Origin: Novipirellula herctigrandis
GTDB taxonomy: Bacteria > Planctomycetota > Planctomycetia > Pirellulales > Pirellulaceae
Direction: 5' to 3'
Length of the DNA: 64,000 nucleotides
Assembly (NCBI GenBank): GCA_007859835.1
Contig: SJPJ01000001.1
Location: 2,063,797 to 2,127,796 of the forward strand
Made by a program: the position numbers and the translations under genes. The notes under the pieces were generated by a model. That model was not told where the DNA came from. It made no database searches and saw only the letters and a list, made by a program, of their open reading frames with translations. Of the stretch, positions 36,323-46,312 are shown one piece after another (the first letter of the stretch is position 1; each line of letters opens with the position of its first letter).

Positions 36323-37977
36323 CGGTTCTGCTTTTCGTCAAACGCGCTGTCTTCTGGATTAGGCTGAACTTGTACAATTAAAATCGCAAAGCGGTCACCG
36401 TCGGGTTTGTCAAACCCGGGCCAACCCGAATTGGTTTCAACGATCGGCTCACTAAACGTCCCAGTAAAGGGATCGAACCAAGTTCCGATCATCTTTCGGC
36501 CGTTGTTCTTCTTGGGCAACTTAATGCCGATACTGACATTCTCTTTAGGCACATAATAGATGAACAAATCATCGTTGTTGTGCATGCAAAATCCGCTATT
36601 GCTATGCTTCTGCTCTGCCCTTAATCGGCCCATGTCATATCTTTCAACCAGTGAGCGCAGATGGCGATAGTAGTCCAACCGCGGACGGTTCGCAGGATCC
36701 AATTCCTGGATGTTTGGAATGATCACGTTCCAGGCCGCGTCTTGCCAATAATGGGTCGGATAAGTCCCGGCAAAGACACATTGATATGCCCGTTCGAGAC
36801 ATACTTCGGGAGATATGTAACAACCGGTGAAGACAGCGTAAGGCCCCTCTTCGTAACCGCCATGTTCGATATTCAGGACAGGCATGGTCGGTGATTCTGC
36901 ACGGATCTTTTGCATTCGGCTGTATAGCTCCGAACTCCAAATTTGAACCGACATGAAATCGACTTTTTCCGGGAACCTCTTGCAGTAACCCCAATCGTGG
37001 ACGCTAACTAAGCGATGATGCGAATCGAGCTTGCGTAAACGTTCAATACGTTGGCTGATGTAATTCACGTCGTTGTGCCCGTAACCCAACGCCTCTTTGG
37101 AAATATCCCAGATCAGATTCGGATAAGCCTGATAGCGACGCACGACATAATCGAAGTAGCGATTGTCCTCGTCGGAGTTTGCTTTGGGCCAACTTACATT
37201 CTTGTTCCAAACGTAGATCATCAGATGAGCTGCGATCTCACGTTCATCAAGATATTCGATCACGCGATCGAGTCGCTTGAAGTATTCGATGTTCAACTGC
37301 GAATGGTCGGGATCGCTGTTCGTGCCTGCAAAAGGAAACACCTTCGGACTGCCGTATTCATACTCGGTCGGCAACGCCTCATCCTTTGGCCAATCGACGT
37401 CGTCCGCGAACACGTTCATCACGACTTGATTGAATCCACCATCCGCCACCGTATCAACCAGCATTCGCGTCTTGGGAATATCACCGGCATTTTCCGAATC
37501 GAGTGCAAACAACCAATCCAACTCAAACGCGATCGGATAATACGAGTCACCATTCTCATATCGAAACTCGCGCGGCGAAGCCGGATCGATCACAACCGCC
37601 CCGCGACGCCCGGCGCGAGCAGACTCAACAATAAAGACACCTTTTTTTCCATTCAAATCTGGCTGCGTCGAGCGTGTCACATAACTCCAGCGTCCCGTTT
37701 TCGACGGTGTGAAACGAATCAAGTAATCATGATCGCCGTTGTAAAAACCGGGGACTTCGATTTGCTTTCCTGTGTCGTCCTGCAACAGTGCCGAAAACTC
37801 AGCATCGACCGGTTGAGCAGAAAGACTCTTGGCTTGAAAACAAATGTCGATCGTGTCCCATTGCCGCGCAACCGTCTCGACTTCCGCATTGTGATTGACT
37901 TGATCTGCCGCGATGCAGGGCAACAGGATTGCACTCGCGGTCAATAGGATCGTGATAAATGCAAAGAGTCGTTTCAT
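36319..37977 (-). CDS. DUF5060/DUF4038-type secreted glycoside hydrolase
   Basis: 552 residues. The signal peptide ends near residue 24 (PCIAAD). An N-terminal DUF5060 beta domain follows (VETVARQWDTIDICFQAKSL, YNGDHDYLIRFTPSKTGRWSY). Then comes a TIM barrel (YYPIAFELDWLFALD, DGGFNQVVMNVFADD, LIWDISKEALGYGHND, MPVLNIEHGGYEEGP) whose Glu residues in ISKEAL and NIEHGG are plausible acid/base and nucleophile. The C-terminus is a beta-sandwich (GTWFDPFTGTFSEP). Related barrels hydrolyse pectic or other plant and algal side chains. It forms a translationally coupled pair with the CBM-like ORF. Confidence 0.8.
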   Translation of the reverse strand: MKRLFAFITILLTASAILLPCIAADQVNHNAEVETVARQWDTIDICFQAKSLSAQPVDAEFSALLQDDTGKQIEVPGFYNGDHDYLIRFTPSKTGRWSYVTRSTQPDLNGKKGVFIVESARAGRRGAVVIDPASPREFRYENGDSYYPIAFELDWLFALDSENAGDIPKTRMLVDTVADGGFNQVVMNVFADDVDWPKDEALPTEYEYGSPKVFPFAGTNSDPDHSQLNIEYFKRLDRVIEYLDEREIAAHLMIYVWNKNVSWPKANSDEDNRYFDYVVRRYQAYPNLIWDISKEALGYGHNDVNYISQRIERLRKLDSHHRLVSVHDWGYCKRFPEKVDFMSVQIWSSELYSRMQKIRAESPTMPVLNIEHGGYEEGPYAVFTGCYISPEVCLERAYQCVFAGTYPTHYWQDAAWNVIIPNIQELDPANRPRLDYYRHLRSLVERYDMGRLRAEQKHSNSGFCMHNNDDLFIYYVPKENVSIGIKLPKKNNGRKMIGTWFDPFTGTFSEPIVETNSGWPGFDKPDGDRFAILIVQVQPNPEDSAFDEKQNR

Positions 37978-38187
37978 GAGTACGATTGCCTTTCGATGAT
38001 TACGGAGTGGGTATCTGCCATGTCGGCTAGCGATACAAAGCCAACGGGGCGAAAGCCTTGTCTTGAAGAACGGCTACTGAGCTTCCCACTTAGGATCAAG
38101 CGAACAGTCAGTTTGGGACTTATAGGATTCACCATGGCGTAGGGCCAGTTCCTAACAAAAATGCGAAACTCATTTGCCGTTTGATAC

Positions 38188-39738
38188 TTAGCGGTCTAGC
38201 TTCGGCAACTCGCCCCTGAATTGGATCTTTACGGGGTAAGCCAAGTCGTATCCCGGTTTGGTGGGCATCGTGATGTGTAGCCCGTTGTTGTCTTGGCTCC
38301 ACTGTAGTTCTTCGTCGACGCCCAATAGACGCACCGATTTAATATTGCTTGTTTCAGACTTGTCTGCCTTAAGACTGATTAGTGTGAAAGTCTCGCCGGG
38401 CCAGTCCAAAGCTGTAGCGTAAAGGGTCGTGTTATCCTTGCTGCGTGTGTAACGGACTTTGATCTCTCGGCGATCGAGACCGTCGCGGTAGATAGAGAAC
38501 GGTCGGGTGGCGTAGATAGCCTCGCCGTTCACTTTGAGCCATTTGCCCATCCCCAGCAACCGATTCATGTATTCGGGAGCGACTGTGCCGTCAGCCCGCG
38601 GGCCGAAGTTAAGCATCAGCACGCCGTTCTTACTGACAACGTCGACCAGCGTTTCGATTAGGTAGTCGAGGCTGTGATACTCGTCATCGGACGCATAGCC
38701 CCACGAGTGGACGCTGATTGATGTGTCGGTCTGCCAAACGTTCGATTGGATGCTGCCCATCCGGCCTCGCTCAATGTCGCGAACGACACAATTCGGCGGG
38801 TCGTCGTGGTCCTTGGAACACATGACGACGCCCGGTGCACCGAACTGGCCTTTCCCTTGCTCCACTGCCCGGTTGTACAAGTACGCTGCAAACTTCGGAT
38901 GGTAGCCCTCGTCAGCTAGGCGGCCCGTGTCCCATCCCCAATCGAAGTAGTAAAGGTCGGGCTGAAGCTTATCGACCGCCTCGGTGGTACGCTTCCACCA
39001 CCGGTCGATGTACGCGTCATCGACGACGCCGTCGGAGTACAGATCCTTGTACTTCTCGTTACCGGGCAGCTTGCTGTAGTTGGAGTGGTAGAACTTGAAG
39101 AAGGTCGCATTCCACGCCATGTGGTTTGAGACGCCGAACTTCAGGCCCCGCTTGGTCATCGCCTCCTTCACCTCGCGGCATAGGTCGCGTTTCGGGCCCT
39201 TGTCAACCGAATCCCACTCGGTGTGCTCTGAATCGTACAGCGAGAAGCTATCGTGGTGTTGAGCCATCATACAGAAGAACTTGGCTCCTGAGTCGACCGC
39301 CATATGTGCCCACTCCTCGGCGTCGAAATTCTCAGCCTTCCACTGATCGGCGAAGTCGTGGTATCCGAACCTCTCGGGTCCACCATACGATTCCAAGTGG
39401 TGCTTCGCCTGTTTAAGGCCACGCGAGTCGTAGAAGTCGTTGATAATCGTGTTGGGGTCGTTCTTCTTAGGACGAACATCGGGCCCCTTCTCGATGCTGT
39501 GCATCCCCCGGCCATACCACTCCGCAGGGAATCCATCGCCTCGATACGCGGGAACCGAATAGATGCCCCAGTGCGGCCAGATGCCGAACTTGGCGTCCTG
39601 ATACCACTCGGGCACTTCGTAATTGCCGCGGATCAAATTCCAATCCGGCTGGTAATCTTCAGCCACGCACGGTGTAAACGAGAATGCAAAAACAACAAGG
39701 GAAAGCAGTTGAATCTTGATGGGTGAATAAAGTGTCAT
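38188..39738 (-). CDS. GH29 alpha-L-fucosidase, secreted
   Basis: 516 residues from ATG 39738, which begins a signal peptide ending at CVAED; upstream in-frame ATGs are less suitable. GH29 signs: VPEWYQDAKFGIWPHWGIYSVPA at the N-terminus, FFCMMAQHHDSFSLYDSEHTEWDS with the His-His pair of the fucose site, and LYYFDWGWD carrying the likely nucleophile Asp near 270. The C-terminal beta-sandwich ends with FRGELPKLDR. It removes alpha-L-fucose from glycans. The GH105 two-module gene ends only 81 bp upstream on the same strand, suggesting joint transcription. Confidence 0.92.
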   Translation of the reverse strand: MTLYSPIKIQLLSLVVFAFSFTPCVAEDYQPDWNLIRGNYEVPEWYQDAKFGIWPHWGIYSVPAYRGDGFPAEWYGRGMHSIEKGPDVRPKKNDPNTIINDFYDSRGLKQAKHHLESYGGPERFGYHDFADQWKAENFDAEEWAHMAVDSGAKFFCMMAQHHDSFSLYDSEHTEWDSVDKGPKRDLCREVKEAMTKRGLKFGVSNHMAWNATFFKFYHSNYSKLPGNEKYKDLYSDGVVDDAYIDRWWKRTTEAVDKLQPDLYYFDWGWDTGRLADEGYHPKFAAYLYNRAVEQGKGQFGAPGVVMCSKDHDDPPNCVVRDIERGRMGSIQSNVWQTDTSISVHSWGYASDDEYHSLDYLIETLVDVVSKNGVLMLNFGPRADGTVAPEYMNRLLGMGKWLKVNGEAIYATRPFSIYRDGLDRREIKVRYTRSKDNTTLYATALDWPGETFTLISLKADKSETSNIKSVRLLGVDEELQWSQDNNGLHITMPTKPGYDLAYPVKIQFRGELPKLDR

Positions 39739-39819
39739 GCTGAATAAAAGTTCGAGGCAAATAAAGATCATGCCGACGATCGACATGATAGCGGGAGGGC
39801 TCTTTGGCACGCCCAAATC

Positions 39820-42800
39820 TCAGGGGCGGATGGGAGCGATACGGTAGCGGGCAGTGGTTCCCTTAACGTCACAATTGAGCAGTTCGACGATTCCATTGCG
39901 ATGGTTCAACTTCTGGCCAGACCGAACCAATTCGGTATCGGTCGGTTTCAACATTTCAAAACGGACGCCTTTGCCACCAAGTTTCAAGCTGACCGAATGA
40001 CGATCCATCTGGATGTCCGTCTTTTTCTCACCATCAAAGACCAGCATGGGGTAATCGATTCGCAGTTGTGATACGCCAGCGCCCTGGACACTGTTTTCCA
40101 CCAGCACCTCATCGGGTGTGACCGTGAAAGTTTCGCTGGCCGTAACCGTACGATCCGCATTTGTATTTGCATTCGAGTCGACCGACTCGCACGTGAATCC
40201 GGCCAGCCAACAACGTTTTGAATTGACAAGATCCGCTGGGATGAAAGTATAGACATCGATCGTTCCATCCGCAGAAGCCTGAGCCGTCCCCATCGGTTTG
40301 CGTCCCTGATGAATCAAGGGATGATAGAAGCTTCGACGTGCGACGTCCCCCGTCAACTCCGTCATGCCGCGACTCAAGACCGCATCCGTTTTGTTCGGGG
40401 TCAGGCCGCACAGAACTTGCCACCTTTCATCGTCACGGAACCCGCTTACCGCACCGACGGCGTATTGCTGGTTTGGTTTGAGTCCCGAAATCGTCGTCTT
40501 AAGCTCGCAGCCCGAATTCATTCCCGTTCGGCTTTGGACTTCGTAGATGTCGTGGCCATTGAATGTTCTTTGAAACCATTTGCCGATCTCAGCCGCACCG
40601 GTCGAATACCAGGAAGCGGTGCCGTTTAGGGCAACCGTATTCGCCTGCGTCACGCCAACGAAAGTACCGGAGGCGTTCTGATCAAGCCGGTAGCTCACCT
40701 TAAAACGCACTTGGTCAACTGTAGCATCGAGAACCTCGACGGTTGGCTCTTGCCCAGTCAGTTCCGCCAATTTGATCCAATCGCCATCCGCACTCTTCCA
40801 GGCGGGTCCGACCGCAAAAAGCTGATCCTTGCCGCTATAAAATGCCGCACATCCATCGGACGGTCCGAGCTGTGGGTTGCCATCCTTTAGGTGAATCCGC
40901 AACAGGCCGGTTGGATTGTATTTCTGGTCGCCGCTAATGTCATATTCCAAGTAGGTGCCACCAGCATTGGCGAAGACCTTGTGGAAGTTTGGGATCTCAA
41001 AAACGAATCCGCCAACATCCGCGGGACAAGGTTTCTCTGCGATCCCATCCTCTGCGAACTGCCACGCCTGAGCCAGCATCGAACAGGCCAACATGTTGTA
41101 GCAAGTATGGACAGAATAGGTTTCGTATCCATGCTTGGCCTGGATGGGGTAACGGTTCTTGACGATATAGCCCGAGCCATCGGGACGAATCCAATTCTTA
41201 ATGGAGGATAACGAAAGTCGCGCGGCCCGTTTGAAGGCCCCCGCCTCGGTCACGCGTCCGACCTTTGCGTAGGCCGACGCATAGATTTCAAAGATCACCG
41301 CCTGCTCGGCCTCATTCCAGACATGCTGACTACTGCGGTATCCGGTCGGCAATTCACCGAAGGGCGATTGCATGAACAGAGACGTCCAAGCACCGCGCCA
41401 TAGAATATCGCGGTACGTGGTGTACGCGAACGAACGATATCCTCGCTGCAGCATCCCCGCCAAATAGTGCCGGGAAAACAAATCATACGGCAAGGGATCG
41501 CCGTGTTCGCTATACATCCCGAATGATGAAAAATTCGCCAACTGCATCGTCAGGCAATAGTCCACATACCACGGATCAGCAAACCCATGCTGAACCCTTC
41601 CCCATTCGCCGGCTACATTGACAAGGTTCCAGTTATTGGCAAAGTCCGAACCGTAGGTCTGGTAGAAGCCCCTGTGGTCCGATGGATCAATCGGCTTGCG
41701 GTAAACGTTGTAGGCACTCTCGGGGACAATCTGGCCAAGACTCGTGCTCCAAGTGTCCTTGCGTTGCTGCGAAGCCGTTTTGTCAAACAACTCAAATGCT
41801 AACACGATCGGCCAAGTGAAAAAGTCACCATGTCCGCCCGCTGCCTTCGCGTTAGCCATATCGTCGAGCGCAACATCCAGGGCCTTCATGCCGCTTTCGA
41901 CGACATCGTTCGCTATCGGATAACCAGCCTTGGCTAGCACGGCAACACTATGCGCATAACAGGGCGTCGTGAAATATTTTTCGACTCCTTCGACGGGGTC
42001 AATGATGCGTCCATCGTCATCCTGATATTGACGCATCACCAAGACTTGCCCTGCGATCACGTCGAGATAATCCTTCCTGGTGAGATTGGTCGGAGTGAAA
42101 TCCTGACTTGGTTGGTGCTTTTGGAATTCATTGATCTGCTTGTTCAGCGGGTGGTCGCGAGCGACGAGTTGATCGCTCTTGATTGCCGACGGCGGCAGCA
42201 TTTCACTTTGTTTGAGAATCGCGGCTTTGATTTTCGAGGGCGTAATCACACCGTCTCGGACCAGCAGGTAGACCTGACCGCCGGCGGTCAGCAGCGGGCC
42301 GACGGCGTACTCTTGAGTGCTTTGGGGATGCGACGGCCGCGGTTGGGCATCGATTGGCTGCACCCAGCCCAATCGGCCATTGGGATGGATCGCACTGACG
42401 AGTGCATTCCAGCCTCGGATGATTACCGGCAGGTAAGTGGCCTGATCCAAGATCCCTTCGCGCACGCCCCAAGCGTAGCCTGCGGTAAAGAATGCCGTGC
42501 CGCTGCTTTCGGGCATCGTATAGTGCCAGGGATCATCCAGGTTGGCCCGCCAAAAACCGTCATCTCCCTGACGCGACGCCAGCGACTTTGCCATGCGCCG
42601 ATACAAATCAACATACCGGTCGTAATTCGGAGCGTCCTTTGGCAAATGTTTCAGAACTCTTGGCAACCCGGCAAACACCCAACCGTTGCCCCGTGACCAG
42701 AAGATTTTTTTGCCGTTAGGAGATTCTTGTCCGATGTAAGAAGGATCGCGATAGTAGAGGTCTTCGTTCTCGTCCAGAATTTTATCCGTCACAGTCCAGA

Positions 42801-43395
42801 ACGCATCGTTCAAGTAATCCAGATACTTGTCGTCGCCCGTTGCCTTGTTCAACATCGCAAACATTGGAGCCGCATACAGTGCGTCAGCGTATACGCGTTC
42901 AATATCCGTTGGATTGGGCGCATGCCCATACCAAACCTTTCCCACCTCGGGCGCGTATGGCAAGTCCGCACCGAGTCCGTCGATCGTGGGAGTCGTCTTT
43001 TTGGGATCGGGGTCAAGCAGATAGAGTTCTGCCCAGGTCATCGCACAAAACAGTCGGTTGAATCCCGATCTTTCTTCTCCAAGTCGCCATTGGTGTTTCT
43101 CGGCCCATTGCCCAGCCTGATTGAGATATTCAACGTCTCCCGTTGCATGATACGCTTCCATCACGCCGGAATACCAAGTGGCTCGCACCCAATTGCGATC
43201 GCTTTCACGATAGGGGTTATCGACGGTGTATTGATTCGCCCGTTGCATTACCTTCAAAATCTCTGATTCACTAAAGGGGTCAGCGGCGGAAGAAAAACTC
43301 GCAGGACATAGCAGAACTGCGGCGATCAAGAGACTCCATCTCGCAAGACGCAAGACGCACGTCACGCACCAATTTCCTGACACTAAATACATGTT
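39820..43395 (-). CDS. Two-module protein: GH105-type hydrolase plus a second large toroid-like module
   Basis: 1191 residues from ATG 43395, chosen because AGAAGGA lies just upstream (ATG 43413 is the alternative). A signal peptide ends near 37. Residues ~40-390 are a GH105/GH88-type (alpha/alpha)6 barrel: VYADALYAAPMFAML, FWSRGNGWVFAGLPRVLKHL and ESSGTAFFTAGYAWG are family blocks for unsaturated uronyl hydrolases. Residues ~430-1190 are a different helical-plus-beta module (FTTPCYAHSVAVLAKAGYP, HGDFFTWPIVLAFELF, YSVHTCYNMLACSMLAQAW) that I cannot name. Together they suggest sequential cleavage of a uronate-containing oligosaccharide. It lies upstream of GH29 on the same strand. Confidence 0.82.
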   Translation of the reverse strand, partial: NMYLVSGNWCVTCVLRLARWSLLIAAVLLCPASFSSAADPFSESEILKVMQRANQYTVDNPYRESDRNWVRATWYSGVMEAYHATGDVEYLNQAGQWAEKHQWRLGEERSGFNRLFCAMTWAELYLLDPDPKKTTPTIDGLGADLPYAPEVGKVWYGHAPNPTDIERVYADALYAAPMFAMLNKATGDDKYLDYLNDAFWTVTDKILDENEDLYYRDPSYIGQESPNGKKIFWSRGNGWVFAGLPRVLKHLPKDAPNYDRYVDLYRRMAKSLASRQGDDGFWRANLDDPWHYTMPESSGTAFFTAGYAWGVREGILDQATYLPVIIRGWNALVSAIHPNGRLGWVQPIDAQPRPSHPQSTQEYAVGPLLTAGGQVYLLVRDGVITPSKIKAAILKQSEMLPPSAIKSDQLVARDHPLNKQINEFQKHQPSQDFTPTNLTRKDYLDVIAGQVLVMRQYQDDDGRIIDPVEGVEKYFTTPCYAHSVAVLAKAGYPIANDVVESGMKALDVALDDMANAKAAGGHGDFFTWPIVLAFELFDKTASQQRKDTWSTSLGQIVPESAYNVYRKPIDPSDHRGFYQTYGSDFANNWNLVNVAGEWGRVQHGFADPWYVDYCLTMQLANFSSFGMYSEHGDPLPYDLFSRHYLAGMLQRGYRSFAYTTYRDILWRGAWTSLFMQSPFGELPTGYRSSQHVWNEAEQAVIFEIYASAYAKVGRVTEAGAFKRAARLSLSSIKNWIRPDGSGYIVKNRYPIQAKHGYETYSVHTCYNMLACSMLAQAWQFAEDGIAEKPCPADVGGFVFEIPNFHKVFANAGGTYLEYDISGDQKYNPTGLLRIHLKDGNPQLGPSDGCAAFYSGKDQLFAVGPAWKSADGDWIKLAELTGQEPTVEVLDATVDQVRFKVSYRLDQNASGTFVGVTQANTVALNGTASWYSTGAAEIGKWFQRTFNGHDIYEVQSRTGMNSGCELKTTISGLKPNQQYAVGAVSGFRDDERWQVLCGLTPNKTDAVLSRGMTELTGDVARRSFYHPLIHQGRKPMGTAQASADGTIDVYTFIPADLVNSKRCWLAGFTCESVDSNANTNADRTVTASETFTVTPDEVLVENSVQGAGVSQLRIDYPMLVFDGEKKTDIQMDRHSVSLKLGGKGVRFEMLKPTDTELVRSGQKLNHRNGIVELLNCDVKGTTARYRIAPIRP

Positions 43396-43785
43396 CGTTC
43401 CTTCTGTTGGCAAATCAGCTTGAAGCGTTGTTCGTTGTTGTTGGGTCGTCGATTCATTCTTCGTAGTAGAACAAACCGTTTATCCGTTTCATCATACCAA
43501 TACCGAAATCACTTTCATCGTGCGAGGACGCTTCGAATCCATCACGATCGAAACCACCATTCGATTCGACGGAAAGTTGTTGAGGCGAAATCGATATACA
43601 ACTTCGACCGAGTCTATGAATACCGAGGCAAAAAATTGTGTAGAGCGACAATTTCCATCTATCAAGTTAAGTTTCTCGCGAGAAGATCCTGTGGCATCCT
43701 CTCGTCATGAGTTTGGAGGCAGCACGCCTATTCAACCTCAAGATCGATTCGGAGGTTACAGCCGGACGAAACGCGACATCCGTGT
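43396..43785. other. Intergenic stretch without a recognised gene
   Basis: Short ORFs on both strands have no signature. It contains the leader of the minus-strand gene at 43395 and the region past the stop of the isomerase at 43786. Confidence 0.5.
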
Positions 43786-44646
43786 TCAGACCGTCAAGTT
43801 GTGCAGATAGGCCGCACTGGGCGTTAGCAGTTCTGCCCCCATCTCGACGAAGTAGTTCTTTACTCCCGCCGCATTGGCCTCGGAGAAAAGCTCGTCCCAA
43901 TCCACAACCCCTTGCCCGATGGGGACGGCCTGTTTCTTTTCCGCCGAGTAGTCGGCCAAATGAAGGGAGATGAAACGCCCAGGGTATTTCCGGAAATAGG
44001 TAACTGCCTTGTAGCCGATGTTGATCACCGCCACCTGGAACTGCATCTTGACCAAGTCGGGGTCGAGCCGCTCCATCAGCTCGTCGTAGATGAGCGTCCC
44101 GTCGATCTGGGCGAATTCGAAGTGGTGGTTGTGAAAGGCGAGCTGGATGCCCGCGTTCCGGGTGCGCTCACCCAGCCGGTTGCATGCCTCCGCCGACTTC
44201 CGCCAATCATCCAGCGTGGCGTCCTTTTTGAGCCAGAAACCGGAGACGACCATCTGTGTTAGCCCCAGCTCTTGGGCGTACGCGACCCGCTCATCCAGAT
44301 GCTCCTGCAGTTCGACGAACGGGTAATGGCAACTTTCGCAGCTAAGACCGGCCGCACCGATCGTCTCGCGCATCTGTGTAGCAGTGAGCTTCGTCAACGA
44401 CTCCCAGCTCTTTCCGTAACCGTGTGGCGAACACATCTCGATCGACTGAAATCCCATCCCCGCCAACCGACGTAGCGTGCCCGCGAAATCCTGGCCGATC
44501 GTGTCCCGCACGATATAGGTTTGGACGCCGACGGGCATCTCGATCGGATTCGCTCGCGCGGCTCCCGGCGTACCGCACGCTACCAGTGCCGCCCCGGCCG
44601 CCAATCCCCCTTGGCCCAAAAACCTTCGTCTCGTTATCGCTTGCAT
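43786..44646 (-). CDS. Sugar-phosphate isomerase/epimerase-like protein, Tat-exported
   Basis: 286 residues. Tat signal TRRRFLGQGGLAAGAALVACG; the Cys at the end of the core might also allow lipidation. The TIM barrel has VGVQTYIVRD, GFQSIEMCSPHG, LSCESCHYPF, QLAFHNHHFEF and FISLHLADYSAE, with metal-ligand Glu, His and Asp positions. GAAAGGGAAAGA precedes ATG. It follows the oxidoreductase by 40 bp on the same strand. The pair Gfo/Idh/MocA plus isomerase is a common catabolic unit for unusual sugars; substrate unknown. Its codons are more GC-rich than those of the genes to the left. Confidence 0.9.
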   Translation of the reverse strand: MQAITRRRFLGQGGLAAGAALVACGTPGAARANPIEMPVGVQTYIVRDTIGQDFAGTLRRLAGMGFQSIEMCSPHGYGKSWESLTKLTATQMRETIGAAGLSCESCHYPFVELQEHLDERVAYAQELGLTQMVVSGFWLKKDATLDDWRKSAEACNRLGERTRNAGIQLAFHNHHFEFAQIDGTLIYDELMERLDPDLVKMQFQVAVINIGYKAVTYFRKYPGRFISLHLADYSAEKKQAVPIGQGVVDWDELFSEANAAGVKNYFVEMGAELLTPSAAYLHNLTV

Positions 44647-44686
44647 CTGTCTTTCCCTTTCCTCGTGTGGATTCAGTTCCGGGGGC

Positions 44687-46156
44687 TCAGATCTCCCACC
44701 CTTTCCGGTATTTACGCGTCAGAAACTTCTCCGCCCTCGGCAAGTTGGTGATTTTCCTATTGGCCGCATCCCACAGCAAACGCTTGCCACCGAGCCGCAA
44801 CGAAATCGCGCCGAGATTGAAAGCCTCCGAAATCGGCCCCGCCAACAGGAAGCTGCCGCTAGTCGCTTCGCCGCCCTGAAAGGCTTTGACCCAGTCTAGG
44901 TTCACCGGCGTCGGCGCGGGCATTTCGCTCGGCTTCTCTCCGGAAAGCAGCCGTGGATTGTTGCCCAGGAACCCGGCCAGGATCTTGCCCTTCTCGCCGA
45001 CGAGCATCATTCCCTCAGCCGGCAATTCGGCGTTCTCTCGTTCAAGTTCTTCGGGCGTGCGTGGACGCATCCCGCCGTCGTACCAGTAAAGATCCATCGC
45101 AGGACGTTCCCCCTTGGCTGCGAACTTGAAGCGGATCGTCGACGCCGCCGGGAATGAATAGTCGTTGTGGATCTTGACGCTGACCTGATCCCGGAGCGTG
45201 CACACGTGGCTTGGCGTGGACTCCACCAATACCGGCGCGTCGAGGCCGAATTCGGCAAACACGCGCCACAGGCTGTAGTGCCCCATATCCGCAACCGCCC
45301 CGCCGCCGAACTCGTACCAGCCGCGAAACACTGCGTGGGTATAATTCGGATGGTAGGGCCGATCCAGCGAAGGGCCCAGCCACAGATTCCAGTCGAAGTC
45401 CTTCGGCACAGGCGGCGTGTCGGTGGGCAGTGTCGCGTATTGCGGCCAGACCGGACGGTTGGACCAGTTGTGGATTTCGAGGAGCTTGCCAATCGCCCCC
45501 CCGCGAATTAGCTGAGCAGAGATCGATACGTCCCCACCGGAGCTGGACGGAATGAAATGTGTGGCGACACCGGTCTGGCGGGCGGTCTCGATCACCTGAC
45601 GCGCCTCGATCACACGGTTCGCGAGCGGCTTGTGCATCAGCACACGCTTGCCGGCCTTCATCGCCGCGATGGCGATCGTCGCATGCAGGTGGTCCGGCGT
45701 CATGATCTTCACGGCGTCCAGACCCTTTTCCTTGTCCAGCAGTTCCCGATAGTCGGCATACTTCGCGCAAGCCTTGAAGTTGTCCGCGGCTCGCTTGTTG
45801 GCGTAATACAGATCCGTCATTTCCGCACCGACGTCGCGTCCGCCTGGAATCGCTTGTCCGGATCGCCAACTAGGCTTGCCGATAACGTTTGCGATACTTT
45901 TCCGCAGGCCATCTCGCGACCAATCCACGTAATTGTCGCTATCTTGATTGGGATCACACACCGCCACGACCTGCACCTCGGGCGTGGATAGCAGACCCGC
46001 CATCTCACGCAGCCCCTGCGTACCACAGCCGATCAGCGCTATCGTGAGTTTGCTGTTCGGCGCAACCTGTCCCGAGAAACCCAGTACGTGACTGGGAAGA
46101 ATATTGAACGCCGCAGCGGATGCGCCAGCCGACTTCATAAAAGTCCGTCGAGTCAT
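44687..46156 (-). CDS. Gfo/Idh/MocA-family oxidoreductase with Tat signal
   Basis: 489 residues from ATG 46156, preceded by AAGGGAAA and starting a Tat signal (MTRRTFMKSAGASAAAF); the longer ORF from 46312 has an unlikely leader. The Rossmann motif IALIGCGTQGLREMAG is followed by VVAVCDPN. HMHKPLANRV-type residues (VLMHKPLANRVIEARQ) mark the family signature EKP replaced by HKP. WNLWLGPSLDRPYHPNY and GGGAVADMGHYSLW follow, as in planctomycete secreted members. It oxidises or epimerises a sugar using NAD(P). It forms an operon with the isomerase at 43786. Confidence 0.9.
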   Translation of the reverse strand: MTRRTFMKSAGASAAAFNILPSHVLGFSGQVAPNSKLTIALIGCGTQGLREMAGLLSTPEVQVVAVCDPNQDSDNYVDWSRDGLRKSIANVIGKPSWRSGQAIPGGRDVGAEMTDLYYANKRAADNFKACAKYADYRELLDKEKGLDAVKIMTPDHLHATIAIAAMKAGKRVLMHKPLANRVIEARQVIETARQTGVATHFIPSSSGGDVSISAQLIRGGAIGKLLEIHNWSNRPVWPQYATLPTDTPPVPKDFDWNLWLGPSLDRPYHPNYTHAVFRGWYEFGGGAVADMGHYSLWRVFAEFGLDAPVLVESTPSHVCTLRDQVSVKIHNDYSFPAASTIRFKFAAKGERPAMDLYWYDGGMRPRTPEELERENAELPAEGMMLVGEKGKILAGFLGNNPRLLSGEKPSEMPAPTPVNLDWVKAFQGGEATSGSFLLAGPISEAFNLGAISLRLGGKRLLWDAANRKITNLPRAEKFLTRKYRKGWEI

Positions 46157-46312
46157 CGCATTTTTCCCTTGAGTTGAGACCTGCCCCATCTCTTGCCGTT
46201 TTTCGATAGACGGCATTGTACCGTCTTCTCCATCGCGTTGGTTGCGGCAACGGACGAGAAACAGTCCACGTATCCCTTCGTTAATGTCGTCTGGACGGAT
46301 TTCTACCGTCAT

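Noticed and set aside
45042-45869. 275-codon second frame within the oxidoreductase
   Set aside because: Caused by high GC in that gene; the product is low-complexity Arg-rich with no signature.
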